A program made the position numbers and the translations under genes. Of a DNA stretch of 64,000 nucleotides, positions 46,207 through 55,167 are shown piece after piece. Positions within the stretch are counted from its first letter, which is position 1; each line of letters opens with the position of its first letter. The notes under the pieces were generated by a model that saw only the letters and a program-made list of their open reading frames with translations, was not told the origin of the DNA and did no database searches. This stretch comes from JAEZBP01 sp963832725. Lineage in GTDB: Bacteria; Myxococcota_A; Polyangia; Polyangiales; Sandaracinaceae. The stretch covers positions 992,001 to 1,056,000 of the forward strand of contig CAWHVG010000003.1 in assembly GCA_963832725.1 (NCBI GenBank), given 5' to 3'.

Positions 46207-47502
46207 TCAGTCCGCGCTCTCGAAGAACGCGCGCATCAGCGCGATCATCGGTCCGACGTCGGCCGACGCCGCCATCTCCCGGCACGAGTGCATCGAGAGC
46301 ATCGGGTTGCCGACGTCGATGGTCCGCACCCCGAGCCGCGCCGCGCTCAAAGGCCCGATGGTGGTGCCGCAGGCGAGATCGCTCCGCGTGACGAAGTGCT
46401 GCGGCACGACGTCGGCTCGCTTGCACCAGCGGGCGAAGCGCGCCGCGCCCTCCCCGTCGGTCGCGTAGCGCTGATTGGCGTTGGTCTTCAGCACCGGCCC
46501 GCCGCCGAGCAGCGGCTGGTGCCCGGGCTCGTGGCGGTCCGCGTGGTTCGGGTGCACCGCGTGGGCCATGTCCGCCGACACCACGAACGAGCGCGCCAGC
46601 GCCCGCGCGTACGCATCGCGTCCGGCGCCCTCCGCCTCGGCGAGGCGGCGCAGGAGATCCCCGAGGAAGGGCGAGCTCGCGCCCTGCGCGCTCGTGCTGC
46701 CGCACTCCTCGTGATCGTAGAGCGCGATGACCCGCGTGGCGTCGGTCGGCTCGCTCGCCTCGAGCAGCGCGGAGAGCGCCGCGTGGCAGCTCGCCTGGTT
46801 GTCGAGGCGCGGCGCGAAGATCAGCTCGTCGCGCAGCCCGCCGCGGGTCGGCGGCACCACGTCGTAGAGGCAGAGGTCGTAGCCGAGGATCACGTCCGGC
46901 GCGGCGCCCGCCGCCTCGCCCAGCACCTCCAGAAGGCGTGGCGCGCCGCCCGAGGAGAGCGCCCACATCGGCGCCATGTGCGTCTGGGCGTTCAGCTTGA
47001 GCCCCTCCTCGTTCACCGTGCGATCGAGATGGATCGCCAGCGCCGGGATACGCGCCATGGGCTTGTCGAAGCGCACCAGCACGGGACGCACCCCGCGCTC
47101 GCCGTCGTCGACCATGACCCGACCCGCCAGCGCCAGATCGCGGTCCAGCCAGGTGTACAGCAGGAGCCCGCCGTAGGGCTCCACCGCGAGCTGCTCGGAG
47201 CCGTGCGCGCTGCTCTGACCGCGCGGCTTCACCCGCAGGTTGGGCGAGTCGGTGTGCGCGCCCACGATGCGGTAGCCGCCCTCCGGCGGCGGGACGCGGC
47301 CCACCTCGAACGCCAGGATCGAGGAGCCGCCCCGCACCACGTAGGCCTTGTCGCCCGGCGCGAGCGACCAGCTCTCCCGCTCGTCGAGCGCGCGGTAGCC
47401 GGCGTCCGAGAGGCGGCGCTCCGTCTCCGCCACCGCGTGCCAGGGCGTGGGCGAGGCCTCGATGTAGGCGACGAGATCATCGGCGGGGTGCTGGGTCGAC
47501 AT
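46207..47502 (-). CDS. M18 family aminopeptidase (aspartyl aminopeptidase type)
   Basis: 431 residues from ATG 47502. A cytoplasmic dodecameric zinc exopeptidase that removes N-terminal Asp/Glu. Seen: SPTPWHAVAE near the start, zinc ligands in VGAHTDSPNL and FAPRLDNQAS, the catalytic DHEECGSTSAQGA block, MAHAVHPNHADR, and a final histidine in NPMLSMHSCREM. Full length for the family. Divergent from the lipoprotein gene at 47598 and followed by a terminator-like repeat array. Confidence 0.93.
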   Translation of the reverse strand: MSTQHPADDLVAYIEASPTPWHAVAETERRLSDAGYRALDERESWSLAPGDKAYVVRGGSSILAFEVGRVPPPEGGYRIVGAHTDSPNLRVKPRGQSSAHGSEQLAVEPYGGLLLYTWLDRDLALAGRVMVDDGERGVRPVLVRFDKPMARIPALAIHLDRTVNEEGLKLNAQTHMAPMWALSSGGAPRLLEVLGEAAGAAPDVILGYDLCLYDVVPPTRGGLRDELIFAPRLDNQASCHAALSALLEASEPTDATRVIALYDHEECGSTSAQGASSPFLGDLLRRLAEAEGAGRDAYARALARSFVVSADMAHAVHPNHADRHEPGHQPLLGGGPVLKTNANQRYATDGEGAARFARWCKRADVVPQHFVTRSDLACGTTIGPLSAARLGVRTIDVGNPMLSMHSCREMAASADVGPMIALMRAFFESAD

Positions 47503-47597
47503 GGCGGCGAGCGTAGCAGGCCGGGCGCGCCGAGCCCGAACCACGGCCGCGGCGCCGCGCGCCCGACTTCGGTGCGCGAACGGCTATCCTTCGGGCG

Positions 47598-48798
47598 GTG
47601 TCCTTCCCCCGTCATTCGCTCCCGTCCGCGCTCGTGATGAGCGCTCTACTCTTCGCGGCCTGCGGCGAGGACGAGGCGCCGCCGACACCCCGGCCCGCGC
47701 CCTCTCCTCCGCCCCCGCCGGCCCCGATCGCCGCCGGCCGCCCCGTCGCCGATCCCGCCGCGTTCGCGCTGGTGCCGAGCGGCGAAGGCGCGCTGCTGCT
47801 GTGGGGCGCGCCCTTCTCGGGCGGGGGCGGCGTCCGCGCGCTGCCCCTCGGACCTCTCGGCGAGGTGCGGGGCACCGAGGAGGCGATCGCCTCGCACGGC
47901 GCCGCGGCCGGGGGCGCGACCGAGGAGCGCTTGGGCCAGGTCGTCGAGCTCGACGCCGCCGCTGCGGGAAGGCGGGTCGGCGTCGCCTGGGTGCTCGACC
48001 ACGGCGACGCGCTCGAGATCCAGTCGGCGCTCTCGCTGGACGGCGGGCAACGCTTCACCCGCCCCGCCGATTCTCGGGGCGGCCACCCGCAGCCCGCGCG
48101 GCCAGCGAGGACGGCTGGCCCTGGCGGCGTCCGAGGACGGGACCCTCTCGCTCTACCGCCGCATCCCCGACGCGGGCTGCGCCGACGGAGGACGTTGCGC
48201 CCGCCTCACCCACGTCGCGCTGGACCGCGACGGCGGCCACACCGACCGCGCCGGCGGCCTCGAGGTGCCCTCGCCCTGCGAGCCCTTCGTGGGCGGCGCG
48301 CTGGCCCGAGGCGGCACCTGGTACTACGCGCTCTGCCACGCGGAGGAGGCGCCCACCGCGACCGTCTACGCGCTGCGCCCCGCGATCGACTACGCCGCCG
48401 CGATGGACGCGCCCGCCGGCTGTGTCCCGGCCGGCATCGCGCCCCTCGACGACGGCGTGGCGGTGGTCACGCGCTGCGGCGAAGGAGAGCGCGCGATGCA
48501 CCTCGACGAGATGGGCCAGGAGACCGGCCGCTTCGCCATCGAGGACCGCGGCGCGAGCTGCGAGGCGGGACGGCCGGTGCTCCGCATCGGCGGCGGCGGC
48601 CAGCGTCACATCCTCCGGCTCGGCGCCGCCACCGACCACGTGGAGGCGCTCTTGCCCGCGTCCGTCGCCCCGCCGGGCTCGCGCGCGATCTGGACCGGCG
48701 AGGCGCTCTTGGTGGCGGCGCCGATCGGCGGCGAGGTGTCCCTGCGGCGCTACCAGTGCGTACGCGGCGATCGCTTCGACCGCACGGACGTTCGCTGA
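47598..48798 (+). CDS. Lipoprotein of unknown function with one frameshift
   Basis: 399 residues from GTG 47598 after removing one base in GATTC at 48069-48073. The signal ends in MSALLFAACGED, giving a lipobox. A Pro-rich linker follows, then a domain of short beta-strand-like repeats (GALLLWGAPFSGGGGV, DALEIQSALSLDGGQRF, LSLYRRIPDAG) suggestive of a propeller. The join works exactly when GATC is restored (FTRPADLGAATRS). GTG 47634 or ATG 47637 would shorten the signal too much. No family recognised. Confidence 0.65.
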
Positions 48799-48941
48799 GC
48801 GCCTCGCGCTCGCCGGTCGACACGCCCAGCCCGCGCGCGACCCCCGCGACGCGCTCCACGAACGTTCCCGGACCGCGGGCGACCGCTTCGGCGTCTCGAC
48901 CCGATCGGAGGAGCCACCGGTTCGATCGCGAGCGGCTCGGC

Positions 48942-49139
48942 TCAGACCAGCTCCCACTCCTTGCAGAAGACCAGCAGTGCGCGCGCGTCGTCGTAGCGCG
49001 CGCGCCGGTGCTCGTCCGTGGGATAGCCGTTGCCGCACGCCCCACGCGCGGGGTCGAAGTGCGCGCACGCCTCGCAGGTGAAGCGGAGCGCGAGCGCCGC
49101 CCGTTCCCGGAGAAAGCGCGCGTCCGGCACGATCCTCAA
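48942..49139 (-). CDS. Small four-cysteine protein
   Basis: 65 residues from ATG 49139, ending eight bases before rpiB begins on the same strand direction of reading (rpiB ends at 49147). CEACAHFDPARGACGNGYPT plus a late FCKEW give four Cys that could bind zinc or an iron-sulfur cluster. Codon usage is typical. It follows rpiB closely, so it may be the last gene of the fatty-acid operon. Function unknown. Confidence 0.6.
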   Translation of the reverse strand: MRIVPDARFLRERAALALRFTCEACAHFDPARGACGNGYPTDEHRRARYDDARALLVFCKEWELV

Positions 49140-49146
49140 GGGGCGC

Positions 49147-49587
49147 TCAGCCTTCGGCGGGCTCGATCTTGGCGACCCGCCGCGCGTGCCGCCCGCCCTC
49201 GAACTCCGCCTGCAGGAAGGCGTCGAGGATGGCCTCGGCCAGCCCCACGCCGACGACGCGCGCGCCCAGGCAGAGGACGTTGGCGTCGTTGTGCCGGCGG
49301 GCCATGGCCGCGCTGTAAGGCTCGCTGCACACGACGGCGCGCACGCCCGGGTGGCGGTTGGCCGAGATGCTCATGCCGACCCCACTCCCGCACACCAAGA
49401 GGCCGAGCGGCACCTGCCCCTCCGCCACCGCGCGCGCCACACGGTGCGCGAAGTCGGGGTAGTCGCACGAGCCCTCGTCGTGGGTGCCCACGTCCTCGAA
49501 CGAGCAGCTGCGCGCCTCGAGCGCGTCGAGGAGCGCCCGCTTGAGGGGGAGACCGGCGTGGTCGGCGCCGACGATGATCCGCGTCAT
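49147..49587 (-). CDS. rpiB: Ribose-5-phosphate isomerase B
   Basis: 146 residues from ATG 49587. It interconverts ribose 5-phosphate and ribulose 5-phosphate. Seen: IIVGADHAGLPLKR at the N-terminus, VGTHDEGSCDYPDFA, the active-site loop LVCGSGVGMSISANR, and NDANVLCLGARVVG. Full length. It lies 63 bases downstream of fabF on the same strand, so it may be read from the yceD-fabF operon. The closely related galactose-6-phosphate isomerase subunits are less likely given the context. Confidence 0.93.
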   Translation of the reverse strand: MTRIIVGADHAGLPLKRALLDALEARSCSFEDVGTHDEGSCDYPDFAHRVARAVAEGQVPLGLLVCGSGVGMSISANRHPGVRAVVCSEPYSAAMARRHNDANVLCLGARVVGVGLAEAILDAFLQAEFEGGRHARRVAKIEPAEG

Positions 49588-49650
49588 GCCCCGAGGCGTG
49601 ACCCGAGCCGCCTGCTCGGGCAAGGCCCGAAGCGCCGAACGACGCGCCGC

Positions 49651-50889
49651 TCAGCGGTGCTTGGTGAACGCCAGCGTGACGTTGGTGCCGCCGAACCCGA
49701 ACGAGTTCGTGATGGCGACGTCGAGGTCCCGCCGGCGCGCTTCGTTCGGCACCAGGTCGAGGCCCTCGGCCTCGTCGTCCGGATCCTCGAGGTTGGTCGT
49801 CGGGGGGATCTCGCCCCGGTGCAACGCCAGCACCGTCAGCGCCGCTTCCAGACCGCCGGCCGCGCCGAGGAGATGCCCCGTCACGCCCTTGGTGGCGCTG
49901 ATCCACGTCCGCGCGGCGTGGGGGCCCAGCACTCGCTTGAGCGCTTGCAGCTCCTGCTTGTCGCCGGTCGGCGTCGAGGTGGCGTGCGCGTTGACGTAGC
50001 CGACCCGCTCGAGATCGATCTTCCCGTCCGCCAGGGCCCGCCTCATGGCGCGCTGCGCGCCTTCCCCTTCGGGAGCCGGCTGGGTCAGGTGAAACGCGTC
50101 GGAGGTCGCGCCGTAGCCGATGAGCTCACCGAGGATGGTCGCGCCCCGCGCCATGGCGCGCTCGCGCTCCTCGAGAATGATCGCGGCCGCACCCTCGGCC
50201 ATGACGAAGCCGTCCCGGCCCTTGTCGAAGGGACGGCTGGCTCGCTGCGGCTCGTCGTTGCGGGTCGAGAGCGCGCGCATGGCCGTGAATCCCGCCACGC
50301 CGAGCGCGGTGACGCACGCCTCCGAGCCGCCCGCGACCGCCGCGTCGATGTCGCCGTAGCGGATGGAACGGAACGCCTCGCCGATGGCGTGAGCCCCCGA
50401 CGAGCAGGCGCTCGTCGTCGTGTAGTTCACGCCCTTGTACCCGAAGCGCATCGAGATCTGGCCAGGCGCCAGGTTCGAGATGGTCGCGGGGATGAAGTAG
50501 GGCGAGATCCGACGCGGTCCCTTCTGGACCAGGGTCGAGTGCTGCTGCTCGATCAGCTCGAGCCCGCACAGCCCCACGCCGAAGAAGGTGCCGACACGCT
50601 CCTTCTCTTCGTCGCTGGGCGCGAAGCCGGCGGAGTCCACCGCGAGCTGGGTCGCGCCCAGGGCGAGGTGGATGAAGCGGGCACCCTCGCGCAGCCGCTT
50701 CTTCTCGATGTACACGAGCGGGTCGAAGTCCCGGCACTCCCCCGCGATCTTCGAGGGGTGATCCTTGGCGTCGAAGAGCGTGATGCGGTCGATGCCGCTC
50801 CGACCCTCGACGACGCCTTTCCAGGTGGACTCGGTGTCCGCCCCACACGGGGTGATGGCACCGACGCCCGTCACGACGACCCTACGCAT
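49651..50889 (-). CDS. fabF: 3-oxoacyl-ACP synthase II
   Basis: 412 residues. The condensing enzyme that elongates acyl-ACP with malonyl-ACP. The Cys-His-His triad is visible: TTSACSSGAHAIGEAF (Cys), YVNAHATSTPTGDKQE (His) and KGVTGHLLGAAGGLEA (His). The C-terminal ITNSFGFGGTNVTLAF is typical. It starts eight bases after the acpP stop codon, giving the classical acpP-fabF order. Confidence 0.96.
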   Translation of the reverse strand: MRRVVVTGVGAITPCGADTESTWKGVVEGRSGIDRITLFDAKDHPSKIAGECRDFDPLVYIEKKRLREGARFIHLALGATQLAVDSAGFAPSDEEKERVGTFFGVGLCGLELIEQQHSTLVQKGPRRISPYFIPATISNLAPGQISMRFGYKGVNYTTTSACSSGAHAIGEAFRSIRYGDIDAAVAGGSEACVTALGVAGFTAMRALSTRNDEPQRASRPFDKGRDGFVMAEGAAAIILEERERAMARGATILGELIGYGATSDAFHLTQPAPEGEGAQRAMRRALADGKIDLERVGYVNAHATSTPTGDKQELQALKRVLGPHAARTWISATKGVTGHLLGAAGGLEAALTVLALHRGEIPPTTNLEDPDDEAEGLDLVPNEARRRDLDVAITNSFGFGGTNVTLAFTKHR

Positions 50890-50897
50890 GGCTGAGC

Positions 50898-51137
50898 TCA
50901 GTTGGAGTTGGTACGCGACCCGATGTAGCTGACCGCATCACCGACGGTGCGGATCTTCTCGGTGTCCTCGTCGGGGATCTCGATCTCGAACTCTTCCTCG
51001 AACGCGAGGACGAGCTCGACGATGGCCAGCGAGTCGGCGCCCAGGTCCTCGATGAACTGGGACTCCTCCTTGATCTGCCCCATGTCGACATCGAGCTGCT
51101 GAGAGATGATCTCCTTGACCTTGTCCGCAGTTTCCAT
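50898..51137 (-). CDS. acpP: Acyl carrier protein
   Basis: 79 residues from ATG 51137 with GGAGGA upstream. Small acidic helical protein carrying acyl chains on phosphopantetheine attached to the serine of EDLGADSLAIVELV. The length and acidity are typical of fatty-acid AcpP. Lies between fabG and fabF, so it serves primary fatty acid synthesis. Confidence 0.97.
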   Translation of the reverse strand: METADKVKEIISQQLDVDMGQIKEESQFIEDLGADSLAIVELVLAFEEEFEIEIPDEDTEKIRTVGDAVSYIGSRTNSN

Positions 51138-51251
51138 TCGGTCCTCCACGTGCTGACCACCCCGAAGCCCCTCCGAAGTCGCGCAGCCGTCGTCGTGAGC
51201 GGAGCGTCGCGCGCTCCCTCCGGTCAACTGATGGGTGGCAGGTTGCACGCG

Positions 51252-51998
51252 TCAGACGTGCATGCCCCCGTTTACTCGAATCACTTGCCCCGTGACGTAC
51301 CCGGCCTCGTCGCTCGCCAGGTACAGGACCGCCGCAGCGATGTCCTCGGGCTTTCCGATGCGCCCGAGCGGCGTCTGCGCGATGGCCTCCTCCTTCACCT
51401 TCTCCGGGAGGCCGGCCGTCATGTCCGTCTCGATGAACCCAGGCGCGACGACGTTCACCGTGACGCCGCGCGAGGCGTACTCCCGCGCGAGCGACTTCGT
51501 CAACCCGATGATGCCGGCCTTCGAGGCCGAGTACACCGCCTGGCCCGGGTTGCCCGCCTCGCCCACGACGCTCGAGAGGTTGACGATGCGGCCGGCGCGC
51601 TTGCGCATCATCAGCCGCATCGCCGACTTGCAGCACCAGAGCGTGCCGCCGACGTTCACCGCCATGGTGCGCTCGACCTCCTCCGGCTTGATGCGGAGGA
51701 GGATCTGGTCCAGCGCGATGCCGGCGTTGTTGACCAGGATGTCCAGCCGGCCGTGGCGCTTGGCCACGTCGCTGATCGCCTGATCGACGGCCTGCGGGTC
51801 GGCCACGTCGAAGCGAGCGAGCTCGCCGTCCGAGCCGGCCTCGCGCACCAGGCGCAAGGTCTCGGCGGCCGCCTCTTCGTTCCCGGAGTAGTTGACCACC
51901 ACCTTGGCGCCCGCGCGCGCGAGCGCGACGCAGATGGCCCGCCCGATGCCGCGCGAGCCGCCGGTGACGATCGCGACCTTGTCGCTGAGGTCGAACAC
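51252..51998 (-). CDS. fabG: 3-oxoacyl-ACP reductase
   Basis: 248 residues from GTG 51998 with a strong GGGGAGGA site. NADPH-dependent reduction of 3-oxoacyl-ACP. SDR features: VTGGSRGIGRAICVALA (nucleotide loop), NNAGIALDQIL, the catalytic NLSSVVGEAGNPGQAVYSAS with Tyr and following Lys, and PGFIETDM. ACP follows 114 bases downstream. The position between rpmF and acpP supports fabG rather than another SDR. Confidence 0.95.
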   Translation of the reverse strand: MFDLSDKVAIVTGGSRGIGRAICVALARAGAKVVVNYSGNEEAAAETLRLVREAGSDGELARFDVADPQAVDQAISDVAKRHGRLDILVNNAGIALDQILLRIKPEEVERTMAVNVGGTLWCCKSAMRLMMRKRAGRIVNLSSVVGEAGNPGQAVYSASKAGIIGLTKSLAREYASRGVTVNVVAPGFIETDMTAGLPEKVKEEAIAQTPLGRIGKPEDIAAAVLYLASDEAGYVTGQVIRVNGGMHV

Positions 51999-52032
51999 GA
52001 GTCCTCCCCTCGGGGACGAAGAGCCTTTCGGG

Positions 52033-52224
52033 CTACTCCGTCTCCTCGACGATCTCGATGACCTCGCGGCCGTTGTAGTGGCCGCACGAGGGGCACACCC
52101 GGTGCGGCATCATCAGCTCGCCGCAGTTGGGGCACTCGATGATGTTCGGCGGCGAGACGCGGTCGTGCTGCGCACGGCGCGCGTTGCGCCTCGCTCGCGG
52201 ATTACGGCGCTTGGGGACGGCCAC
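52033..52224 (-). CDS. rpmF: 50S ribosomal protein L32
   Basis: 63 residues from GTG 52224. VAVPKRRNPRARRNARRA is the canonical basic N-terminus. CPNCGELMMPHRVCPSCG shows the four-Cys zinc ribbon (C+ form). It begins four bases after the yceD stop codon, the common yceD-rpmF pair. Confidence 0.97.
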   Translation of the reverse strand: MAVPKRRNPRARRNARRAQHDRVSPPNIIECPNCGELMMPHRVCPSCGHYNGREVIEIVEETE

Positions 52225-52228
52225 GGGA

Positions 52229-52795
52229 TCACTCCTCGGTCGGTGGGTTCTTCCCGACCAGCTTCAACAAAGGGGCGAGGCGCGGATCGAGGCCCTCGTC
52301 TCCGACCGCACGCAGATCGCTCGGTCCCGCCACGTCGGCGGGCACCGGGATCCCCGTGCAGCTCTCGGAGCAGAGCGGCTTGATCGGGACCTCGAGAAGG
52401 AGGTGCTCGCGGACGATGTCGTCGAGCACGATACGGTCGCCGGTGAAGAACTCGCGGTCGAGGTCCTCGGGCGTGAGCTCGACCTCGTCGGGCTCCGGGC
52501 GCAGCACGCGGCCGCGGGCGGTGAGCAGGCTGACGACCTCGGTCTGCACCGCGAGGTGCGCGGGCTCCAGGCAACGCGAGCAGTCGACCAGCAACGCGGC
52601 GTCGAGCCGGCCACGAACGACCACGTCGGCGCCCTGCTTGTGAGCGGTGAGCTGAAGGCTGCCGTCGGGCGCGCTCGGGTCGCCCGAGACCTCCGTATCG
52701 GTCAGGACCGAGGCGAGCCACGCCCCGCGCACCGGGAAGTCGTAGGTCTTCCCGGCCTCGTCGATGTCCTGAGCGTTGAGGACGAACTCCGGCAT
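52229..52795 (-). CDS. yceD: YceD/DUF177 protein
   Basis: 188 residues from ATG 52795. The family is defined by the pair of Cys clusters seen here: VDCSRCLEPAHLAV and IKPLCSESCTGIPV. It is linked to 23S rRNA accumulation in plants and E. coli and is nearly always encoded upstream of rpmF. First gene of the operon, behind a good promoter at 52847-52875. The fabH, fabD and plsX genes that often follow rpmF are absent here. Confidence 0.9.
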   Translation of the reverse strand: MPEFVLNAQDIDEAGKTYDFPVRGAWLASVLTDTEVSGDPSAPDGSLQLTAHKQGADVVVRGRLDAALLVDCSRCLEPAHLAVQTEVVSLLTARGRVLRPEPDEVELTPEDLDREFFTGDRIVLDDIVREHLLLEVPIKPLCSESCTGIPVPADVAGPSDLRAVGDEGLDPRLAPLLKLVGKNPPTEE

Positions 52796-52846
52796 GGCCT
52801 CGGTCTCGGCGCGAGGGCGTACGCCGCCCCGCGCAGAAGGGCCGGG

Positions 52847-52875
52847 GATTTAGGCTGTCGGCGCAGGCGTGTCAA
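52847..52875 (-). promoter_or_regulatory. Promoter of the yceD-rpmF-fabG-acpP-fabF operon
   Basis: On the minus strand TTGACA (52875-52870) and TAAATC (52852-52847) with a 17-base spacer lie about 50 bases upstream of yceD. The -35 is a perfect consensus, the strongest non-tRNA promoter seen in the window. It overlaps the end of the convergent-facing lipoprotein gene. Confidence 0.75.
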
Positions 52876-53795
52876 GGAGAGTCGTCCCCGGGCCGGAGGC
52901 CCCCCTCGCCAAGGATGAGGACGGTCGCGCCGGGAGGACGCCGAGTGCCGTCCGCCAGCCGGACCCAGGCTCCCGAGAGGGGCGCCACGGCGACGCGCAG
53001 CGGGTCCTCCTCGGCCGGCGTCGGGGACTCCACGGGCCAGGCGAAGAGCGCTCCCACGACGCCGATGTCGGCCGCGAAGGTCGCGAGCGCCGCCAATCCG
53101 GCCTCCACCCCGCCGAGCCCCCGGCTGGCCGACGAGGCGCCCTCCCCGCGCGGCGCCGCCCAGGAGACGAGGTAGCGCTTCACTCCGTCCTCCGGATCGC
53201 CGAGCGCGTCCGAGACGTCGCCGAGGTCGTCGTCTGAGAGGCCGCAGGCCTCGTTGGAGAGCGCGTAGCGACCGCCGGGCGCGCCGGCGAGGGGGACGAG
53301 CTCCACGGCGCCGATCCGCACCGTGCGCAGCGGCGACGCGTCGATCAGCCGCTTCCGCGCCGGCTCGTCGAGCGCCTCGAAGGCCTGGCCCAGCGCGTCG
53401 TGCCGATCGTCACCGCCCGGGACAATCAACACCGGCGCGTCGAGGGCCGCCAGCGCGGCCAGGCTCGCGTCGGCCTCCCGGCGGCTGGCGGCGACACCGC
53501 CGAGGACGATCGCCAGCGCCGGATGGCCGAGCTCCCCCACCGCCTGCTCGGTGACCGGCCCACGGAAGACGGCGATGCGCGCGTCGGCGGGCAGCCCTTC
53601 GATCCGCAGCCGCCGTTCCTCGGCGAGCGCCAGGCGGAGCGCGCCGACCTGCCAGGAGCGAGGCTCTGGCGCAGCGGCGGCCAGACAGCGTACGTAGCCT
53701 CGGTCCCCGGACACGCGCAGGTCGGAGGAATCGCCGCCGCACGAGCAGCCCGCGGCGACAATCGAGGCCAGCGTCGCAGCGAGCGCCAATCGCAC
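52872..53795 (-). CDS. Lipoprotein with a reduced phosphoesterase-like domain
   Basis: 307 residues from GTG 53795. Signal LALAATLASIVAAGC gives a lipobox. The core (RIAVFRGPVTEQAVGELG, LAIVLGGVAASRREADASL, APVLIVPGGDDRHDAL) has the layout of calcineurin-like phosphoesterases, but the metal-binding Asp/His set looks incomplete (GGDDRHD instead of GNHD-like), so activity is doubtful. Its 3' end overlaps the -35 of the yceD promoter. Role unknown. Confidence 0.65.
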   Translation of the reverse strand: MRLALAATLASIVAAGCSCGGDSSDLRVSGDRGYVRCLAAAAPEPRSWQVGALRLALAEERRLRIEGLPADARIAVFRGPVTEQAVGELGHPALAIVLGGVAASRREADASLAALAALDAPVLIVPGGDDRHDALGQAFEALDEPARKRLIDASPLRTVRIGAVELVPLAGAPGGRYALSNEACGLSDDDLGDVSDALGDPEDGVKRYLVSWAAPRGEGASSASRGLGGVEAGLAALATFAADIGVVGALFAWPVESPTPAEEDPLRVAVAPLSGAWVRLADGTRRPPGATVLILGEGGLRPGDDSP

Positions 53796-53940
53796 GGCCG
53801 GCGTGATAGCACACGAGCGGATCGCGCCACCCGAACTGGGTGGGATGCGCGCCCCGCTGCGGCGGCGCCAACCTCGCCGCGTCGTCGCTCGCCGCGGAGC
53901 CGACCTCGGCGGATTACTGGGATGCGGCTAGATTGCGCTC

Positions 53941-54966
53941 GTGATCATCGATCGGCTGCGCATCGGGATCGTGGGAGCCGGCTCGGTGGGCTGTTACGTG
54001 GCGGGTCAGCTCCTCGCGGCCGACGCGGCCGACGTGATCCTGGTAGGCCGCGACAGGCGCCGGAGCGAGCTCGACGCGCACGGGATCCACGTCCGGGGCG
54101 TCGCGGGGAACGCAGACGTGGCACCGGAGAGGGTGCGTTGCGAGACCGAGCCGGACGTGCTCGCCGAGGTCGACGTCGCGCTGCTCTGCGTCAAGAGCGC
54201 GCAGACCGCGGAGCTCGCGCCCACCCTCGCGTCCATCCTTCCGGCCGGCGCGTTGGTGGTCAGCCTGCAGAACGGTCTCCGCAACGCGCGGACGCTGGTC
54301 GAGCGGCTGGGCGAGGCGCGGGTGGTGCCCGCGATCGTCGGCTTCAACGTCGTCTCCAAGGGCGCCGGCGTCTTCCACTCCGGCATGAACGGCCCGATCG
54401 TGCTCGAGCAGCGCCCCGATCGCCGCTTCGCGCCGCTGGTGGCCGCGCTCCAGCACACGGGTCTGCCCGTCGAGACCGTACCGGACATCGCCTCCGACCA
54501 GTGGACGAAGCTCCTGGTCAACCTGAACAACGCGGTGAGCGCGCTCTCGGGCGCGCCGACCCGCGACTTGCTCCTCGTCCCCGGCTACCGGCGCGTCGTG
54601 GCGGACGTGATCGACGAAGCGCGGCGTGTGCTCCGTGCGGCGGGCATCCGCCCGGCGAAGCTCCGGGGCGTTCCCATCGGCCTGATGCCGGCGATGCTGC
54701 GCTTGCCCACGCCGCTCGTCCGGCTGGTGACCCGGGCGCAGATGAAGGTCGACCCCGAGGCGCGCTCGTCGATGTGGGAGGACCTCACGAAGGGCCGCCC
54801 GACCGAGGTCGACTACCTCAACGGGGAGATTGTCCGCCTGGCCGAGAGGGTCTCGATCGAGGCGCCGCTGAATCGGCGCATCGTAGAGCTGGTTCACCAG
54901 GCCGAGACGAGCCGGGCCGGATCGCCGCGCCTCTCCCCCGAGGCGCTCTCCGAAGCGCTGCGCTGA
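53941..54966 (+). CDS. panE: 2-dehydropantoate 2-reductase
   Basis: 341 residues from GTG 53941. An NADPH-dependent step of pantothenate synthesis. Seen: IGIVGAGSVGCYVAGQL (Rossmann loop), LLCVKSAQTAELAP, SLQNGLRNARTLVERLG, and the catalytic-lysine region ASDQWTKLLVNLNNAVSAL. The C-terminal ApbA domain ends with TEVDYLNGEIVRLAER. Full length. Related ApbA-family reductases with other substrates are possible; coaBC elsewhere in the window uses the same pathway but is not linked. Confidence 0.88.
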   Translation: MIIDRLRIGIVGAGSVGCYVAGQLLAADAADVILVGRDRRRSELDAHGIHVRGVAGNADVAPERVRCETEPDVLAEVDVALLCVKSAQTAELAPTLASILPAGALVVSLQNGLRNARTLVERLGEARVVPAIVGFNVVSKGAGVFHSGMNGPIVLEQRPDRRFAPLVAALQHTGLPVETVPDIASDQWTKLLVNLNNAVSALSGAPTRDLLLVPGYRRVVADVIDEARRVLRAAGIRPAKLRGVPIGLMPAMLRLPTPLVRLVTRAQMKVDPEARSSMWEDLTKGRPTEVDYLNGEIVRLAERVSIEAPLNRRIVELVHQAETSRAGSPRLSPEALSEALR

Positions 54967-55167
54967 CCGGAGCCCGCGAGCGAGACGAGCCCGCCCGCAA
55001 GCGAAGAGTCGTCGTCGGGCGAGCAGCCCTGACCCTGACTTCGCCGTCGGAGCTCGGAGCCCTGCCGGACGGCCCCGAACGCCGAGATCGCCCGACGGAG
55101 GGAGACTTCGAGCGCCGCTCGGCCGACCCTCCGACGCGCGCCGTGCGCAATCGCCACGGACTCGGGC

